The translations under genes were made by a program, and so were the position numbers. Below, piece after piece: positions 6,869 to 9,515 of a DNA stretch of 9,515 bases. The notes below the pieces were generated by a model that saw only the letters and a program-made list of their open reading frames with translations, ran no database searches and was not told where the DNA came from. How positions within the stretch are numbered: the stretch's first letter is position 1; every line of letters begins with the position of its first letter. The DNA is taken from assembly GCA_937967465.1 (NCBI GenBank), contig CALBSW010000152.1, positions 1 to 9,515 on the forward strand, given 5' to 3'. The stretch comes from an uncultured Flavobacteriales bacterium. Its GTDB lineage: Bacteria; Bacteroidota; Bacteroidia; Flavobacteriales_D; Sanyastnellaceae.

Positions 6869-7571
6869 AACTGATGATGAAGCTGCGGGTGCGCAGTTCA
6901 TCAAAGGCGGCACTGAAGGGGGTGTCGTCCTGAATCAGGACGTTGCGCATCCCGAATTCGGTCTTCAATTCCACCGAGAATTTGAAGAAGGGGAGAAAGA
7001 AGTCGGCTCCAGCACCGACGTCCAAGCTGGAGTTTCCCTTGGCCAATTTGAGGATGTAGCCGTCCTGGAGGCTTTGGTTGACGTCGGCTTGGGACTGCAT
7101 GTCCCGGCTGAGCTTTCCACCGATCAGTGCATACGGCGCAAAGTTGCCGATGCGCTCCGTCCGCAGTTTGAGCAGCAGGGGAAAGTCCAGATAGACGCTC
7201 TCCGTCCGAACGTTGACCGGCAGGATGGTGCCGTCTGTTTCGCGGAACCGGAACAGCAGTCCGCGGTCTTGGAAGCTGAGTCCAGGCGTGAACCGGACGT
7301 GGACGACCGGACTGACATTCAACGAGGCCAGCAGGGCGAGGTTGAATCCCGACAGGCTGTTGTTTTCCACGCTCAGCAAGCTGTCGGCGAAGGTGAAATC
7401 GGGCCGCAGGTTGAAATTGAAGCTGCTGCTGTTTCCACTCAGCAGAAATCCGAAGTGGTAGGCGCGATAATCAAACTTGGCCAAGTTCTGCTTGGCTGTT
7501 TGCGCTTGGACGGTGCCCACCATCAGGAGCAGGCCGAACAGCCAACCGGTTTGGAGCAGAGCGCGTCGCAT
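6852..7571 (-). CDS. porT: PorT-like outer-membrane beta-barrel protein of type IX secretion/gliding
   Basis: PorT is an outer-membrane protein required for type IX secretion in Porphyromonas gingivalis and relatives. ATG 7571 gives 239 residues with a clear signal peptide: Arg-rich start, hydrophobic core WLFGLLLMVG (10-19) and predicted cleavage after VQA (21-23). An in-frame GTG at 7595 would only extend the leader. The mature start NLAKFDYRAYHFGFLLSGN (29-47) matches the PorT signature (N-L-x-x-F/Y-D-x-x-x-x-H-F-G-F). The rest alternates short amphipathic strands and ends with strand SFIISFTFEG (230-239), compatible with an eight-strand-type outer-membrane barrel; most C-terminal strands end in an aromatic residue, here two residues in. 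It lies 47 bases downstream of the DUF4199-like gene, last in the rho transcript. Family membership is well supported; its role in secretion here is inferred from the family. Confidence 0.85.
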   Translation of the reverse strand: MRRALLQTGWLFGLLLMVGTVQAQTAKQNLAKFDYRAYHFGFLLSGNSSSFNFNLRPDFTFADSLLSVENNSLSGFNLALLASLNVSPVVHVRFTPGLSFQDRGLLFRFRETDGTILPVNVRTESVYLDFPLLLKLRTERIGNFAPYALIGGKLSRDMQSQADVNQSLQDGYILKLAKGNSSLDVGAGADFFLPFFKFSVELKTEFGMRNVLIQDDTPFSAAFDELRTRSFIISFTFEG

Positions 7572-7618
7572 GGGCTTGGGAAGAACGGACTTCACGCGGC
7601 GAAATTGCAGTGTTGGGT

Positions 7619-8167
7619 TCAGGTCCGCAACCATCGGCTGATGAAGGTGACGAACACACCGGTGGACAGGGCGGCCAGGAGCAAGGACAACAAGCTGGCT
7701 GTGACGTGCCACAGAGGATTGAACTGGAAGCGAAGGCCATCGAGGGCCCGTTGCTTGGCGGTGTCCCGGTCCAAGGCGGCAAGCTGGGGGTCCTCCGCTT
7801 GCAGCTCGGCATACACCGCTGGGTCGGAGAGGGACTCCTCGATGAAGCGCTCCCGCTCGGCTTGGCGAAGGGCTGTTGCTTCCGCGGCGATGCCGTGGTG
7901 AAAGAGTCCCACACCGCCAGCGGCCAAGCATGCGAACAGGACACCGGGCTGAAGGTTGGTCTTCAATTGTTGCAAAAACGAGTCTGCAGTATCTCTCAGA
8001 AAATCAGAGAGAAAGATGACCAAAACCAGCAGTCCAAAATTGGACAGGGCGCCGATGGTGACCCCCGTTTCGAAGGGAACACGACCCAACAGACTGAGTC
8101 GAATCGTCCACCAGAGGATGGACGCGACCACAGGAAAGAACCAGATCTTCTGAAGCGGGTTGCCCAC
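7619..8167 (-). CDS. Four-helix inner-membrane protein, DUF4199-like
   Basis: Small predicted inner-membrane protein of 182 residues and unknown function. The only reasonable start is GTG 8167 (MGNPLQKIWFF), because a stop codon lies four codons upstream in this frame and no other Met precedes the first helix. Predicted membrane segments lie near residues 8-27, 36-56, 73-93 and 152-176. A hydrophilic, strongly charged loop of about 55 residues (97-150) separates helices three and four and looks helical, with ERERFIEE. Size, helix spacing and the long charged loop before the last helix resemble DUF4199 proteins of Bacteroidota; this is a judgement from architecture, not a database match. It begins one base after the rho stop, which suggests translational coupling, and porT follows 47 bases after it. 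Confidence 0.75.
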   Translation of the reverse strand: MGNPLQKIWFFPVVASILWWTIRLSLLGRVPFETGVTIGALSNFGLLVLVIFLSDFLRDTADSFLQQLKTNLQPGVLFACLAAGGVGLFHHGIAAEATALRQAERERFIEESLSDPAVYAELQAEDPQLAALDRDTAKQRALDGLRFQFNPLWHVTASLLSLLLAALSTGVFVTFISRWLRT

Positions 8168-8168
8168 G

Positions 8169-9515
8169 TCAGCCGTTCATCGAGATCAAGAACTCCTCGT
8201 TCGAATCGGTCCGGCTGAGGCGGTCCTTGAGGAATTCCATCGCTTCGATGGGGTTCATGTCCGCGAGGTGGCGGCGCAAGACCCGGATGCGTTGCAGCAT
8301 TTGCGGGTGGATGAGCTCGTCATCACGACGGGTGCTGGAGCCGAGGATGTCAATGGCCGGGTAGATGCCGCGGTTGGCGATCCGGCGATCGAGCTGAAGC
8401 TCCATGTTGCCCGTTCCCTTGAACTCCTCGAAGATGACCTCGTCCATTTTGGAGCCGGTCTCCACGAGGGCCGTGGCGATGATGCTGAGCGAGCCTCCGT
8501 TTTCGATGTTTCGTGCCGCACCGAAGAAGCGCTTCGGCTTCTGCAATGCATTGGACTCCACACCGCCGGAGAGCACCTTGCCGGAGCCGGGAGCCACGGT
8601 GTTGTAGGCACGGGCCAATCGGGTGATGGAGTCGAGAAGGATGCAGACGTCGTGTCCGCACTCGACCATGCGGCGGGCCTTTTCGAGCACGATTTCGGCG
8701 ATTTTCACGTGGCGGTCGGCGGGCTCGTCAAACGTGGAAGCGATGACCTCCGCATTGACACTGCGCTTCATGTCCGTCACTTCCTCAGGACGCTCGTCGA
8801 TCAGCAGGATGATCAGGTAGGTCTCAGGGTGGTTCTCCGCGATGGCGTTGGCGACGTCCTTGAGCAAGGTGGTCTTACCGGCCTTGGGCGGAGACACGAT
8901 CATGCCACGCTGCCCTTTTCCAATGGGGGAGAAGAGGTCGATGACACGGGTCGACAGGTTGTTGCCCTTTCCGGCGAGGTTGAAGGCCTCTTGGGGGAAC
9001 AGGGCCGTCAGGTATTTGAAGGGGACGCGGTCCCGTACCCAGGAAGGGTCTCGGCCATTGACCTTGAGCACCTCTACCATGGGGTAGTACTTGTCGCCTT
9101 TGCGCGGCGGACGGATGGAGCAGACCACGTTGTCTCCGGTCTGGAGGCCAGCGGCCTTGATTTGGCGGTTGCTGACGTAGACGTCGTCCGGGCTGTTCAA
9201 GTAGTTGTAGTCCGCGCTGCGCAGGTAGCCGAAGCCTTCGGGCATCACTTCCAGCACGCCCTCAGCTTGGGCGATGCCGTCAAAGTTGAAGCCGTGCTCC
9301 TCGGGCTCACCGAGGCGGTCCCGGTCCCGGTCGCGGCGATCGCGGTTGCGGTCGCGGTTGCGGTCCTTGCGATCGCCACGGTCCCTGCGGTCACCACGGT
9401 CACCGCGGTCTTTGCGGTCTCCGCGGTCTCCTTTGTCACCGCGGTCGTCCTTGTTGCGCCGATCGTTCCGGTCACCCCGGTCGTCCTTGTTCTGGCGGTC
9501 CTTGCGATCGCCGTC
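8169..9515 (-). CDS. rho: Transcription termination factor Rho, 5' partial, with Asp/Arg-rich insertion
   Basis: Hexameric RNA-dependent ATPase that terminates transcription. The minus-strand frame is open to the window edge, giving 448 codons of coding sequence. The GTG at 9257 is an internal Val, not the start, because conserved Rho sequence (GFNFDGIAQAEGVLEVM) continues upstream of it. Order from the 5' side: a 67-codon D/R/G/K/N/Q segment (9315-9515), then the RNA-binding domain with GVLEVMPEGFGYLRS and PDDVYVSNRQI. Next come PFKYLTALFP, Walker A SPPKAGKTTLLK, Walker B LLIDERPEEV, the Q-loop region LSGGVESNALQKPKRFFGAAR and the R-loop region EEFKGTGNMELQLDR. Catalytic and RNA-contact motifs all appear intact. 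The N-terminal portion lies beyond the window. Downstream genes on the same strand are the DUF4199-like gene (1-base gap) and porT. Confidence 0.97.
   Translation of the reverse strand, partial: DGDRKDRQNKDDRGDRNDRRNKDDRGDKGDRGDRKDRGDRGDRRDRGDRKDRNRDRNRDRRDRDRDRLGEPEEHGFNFDGIAQAEGVLEVMPEGFGYLRSADYNYLNSPDDVYVSNRQIKAAGLQTGDNVVCSIRPPRKGDKYYPMVEVLKVNGRDPSWVRDRVPFKYLTALFPQEAFNLAGKGNNLSTRVIDLFSPIGKGQRGMIVSPPKAGKTTLLKDVANAIAENHPETYLIILLIDERPEEVTDMKRSVNAEVIASTFDEPADRHVKIAEIVLEKARRMVECGHDVCILLDSITRLARAYNTVAPGSGKVLSGGVESNALQKPKRFFGAARNIENGGSLSIIATALVETGSKMDEVIFEEFKGTGNMELQLDRRIANRGIYPAIDILGSSTRRDDELIHPQMLQRIRVLRRHLADMNPIEAMEFLKDRLSRTDSNEEFLISMNG
9315..9515 (-). repeat. Low-complexity D-R/G/K/N-coding repeat inside rho
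   Basis: Imperfect short tandem repeats such as cggtcg, ggtcac and ttgcggtc on the plus strand encode, on the minus strand, 67 consecutive residues: 24 Arg, 23 Asp, 8 Gly, 6 Lys, 5 Asn and 1 Gln. There is no hydrophobic or aromatic residue. The repeat stays in one frame with no stop codon and continues past the window edge. It is expected to be intrinsically disordered and to contact RNA electrostatically. Codons vary (CGC, CGG, CGT and AGG for Arg), which argues for selection on the peptide rather than recent slippage alone. Confidence 0.9.

Noticed and set aside
7572..7931. Upstream extension of the porT frame
   Set aside because: It runs into the conserved-looking membrane-protein gene, and a clean signal peptide begins at ATG 7571.
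7074..8218. Plus-strand open frames of 275 and 202 codons opposite porT, the membrane protein and the end of rho
   Set aside because: They are shadows of the minus-strand genes, with Gln/Glu-rich translations typical of reverse-complement reading.
9245..9475. Thr/Ala-rich 76-codon minus-strand frame over the rho repeat
   Set aside because: This is the repeat read in another frame; the D/R frame joins directly to conserved Rho sequence.
9315..9515. Possible CRISPR or integration-type repeat array
   Set aside because: Units are only 6-9 bases, imperfect, have no spacers and stay in the rho reading frame.

Overview
The window reads as a compact, GC-rich chromosomal segment of a member of the Bacteroidota. 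The best indicators are a PorT-type outer-membrane protein of the type IX secretion/gliding machinery, a Rho factor with a long Asp/Arg-rich low-complexity insertion of the kind seen in this phylum, a tpiA-prmA pair, a four-helix DUF4199-like membrane protein, and an almost complete lack of Shine-Dalgarno sequences. The high GC and marine-type gene content would fit a GC-rich Flavobacteriales-like lineage, but the species cannot be named from this sequence. I see no mobile element, tRNA, rRNA, CRISPR array or phage gene.

Layout. (1) Bases 1-1983, plus strand: a 5'-truncated thiol-dioxygenase (cysteine dioxygenase-type cupin) fused in one frame to a SAM methyltransferase, followed 17 bases later by pdxH. 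(2) Bases 1990-5174, minus strand: recQ then an rlmI-like 23S rRNA methyltransferase. This pair is convergent with pdxH, with 6 bases between the stop codons. (3) Bases 5175-5243: a short divergent control region between recQ and tpiA. (4) Bases 5217/5244-6868, plus strand: tpiA and prmA, two bases apart. (5) Bases 6852-9515, minus strand: rho (5' part outside the window), a small membrane protein one base downstream, then porT, whose 3' end overlaps that of prmA by 17 bases. All 9515 bases are essentially coding; no gene-free stretch exceeds about 70 bases.

Functionally most genes are housekeeping: PLP salvage (pdxH), ribosome modification (rlmI-like, prmA), DNA repair (recQ), glycolysis (tpiA) and transcription termination (rho). 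Two features stand out. The first is the thiol dioxygenase-methyltransferase fusion next to pdxH, whose chemistry I cannot match to a described pathway. Its dioxygenase half keeps all metal ligands and the substrate-carboxylate Arg, so it should be active on a small thiol acid. The second is the 67-residue Rho segment built only from D, R, G, K, N and Q. Smaller oddities are substitutions at conserved positions in TpiA (including Asp at the site of the human E104D disease variant), RecQ (aromatic-rich loop) and PdxH (PLP lysine).
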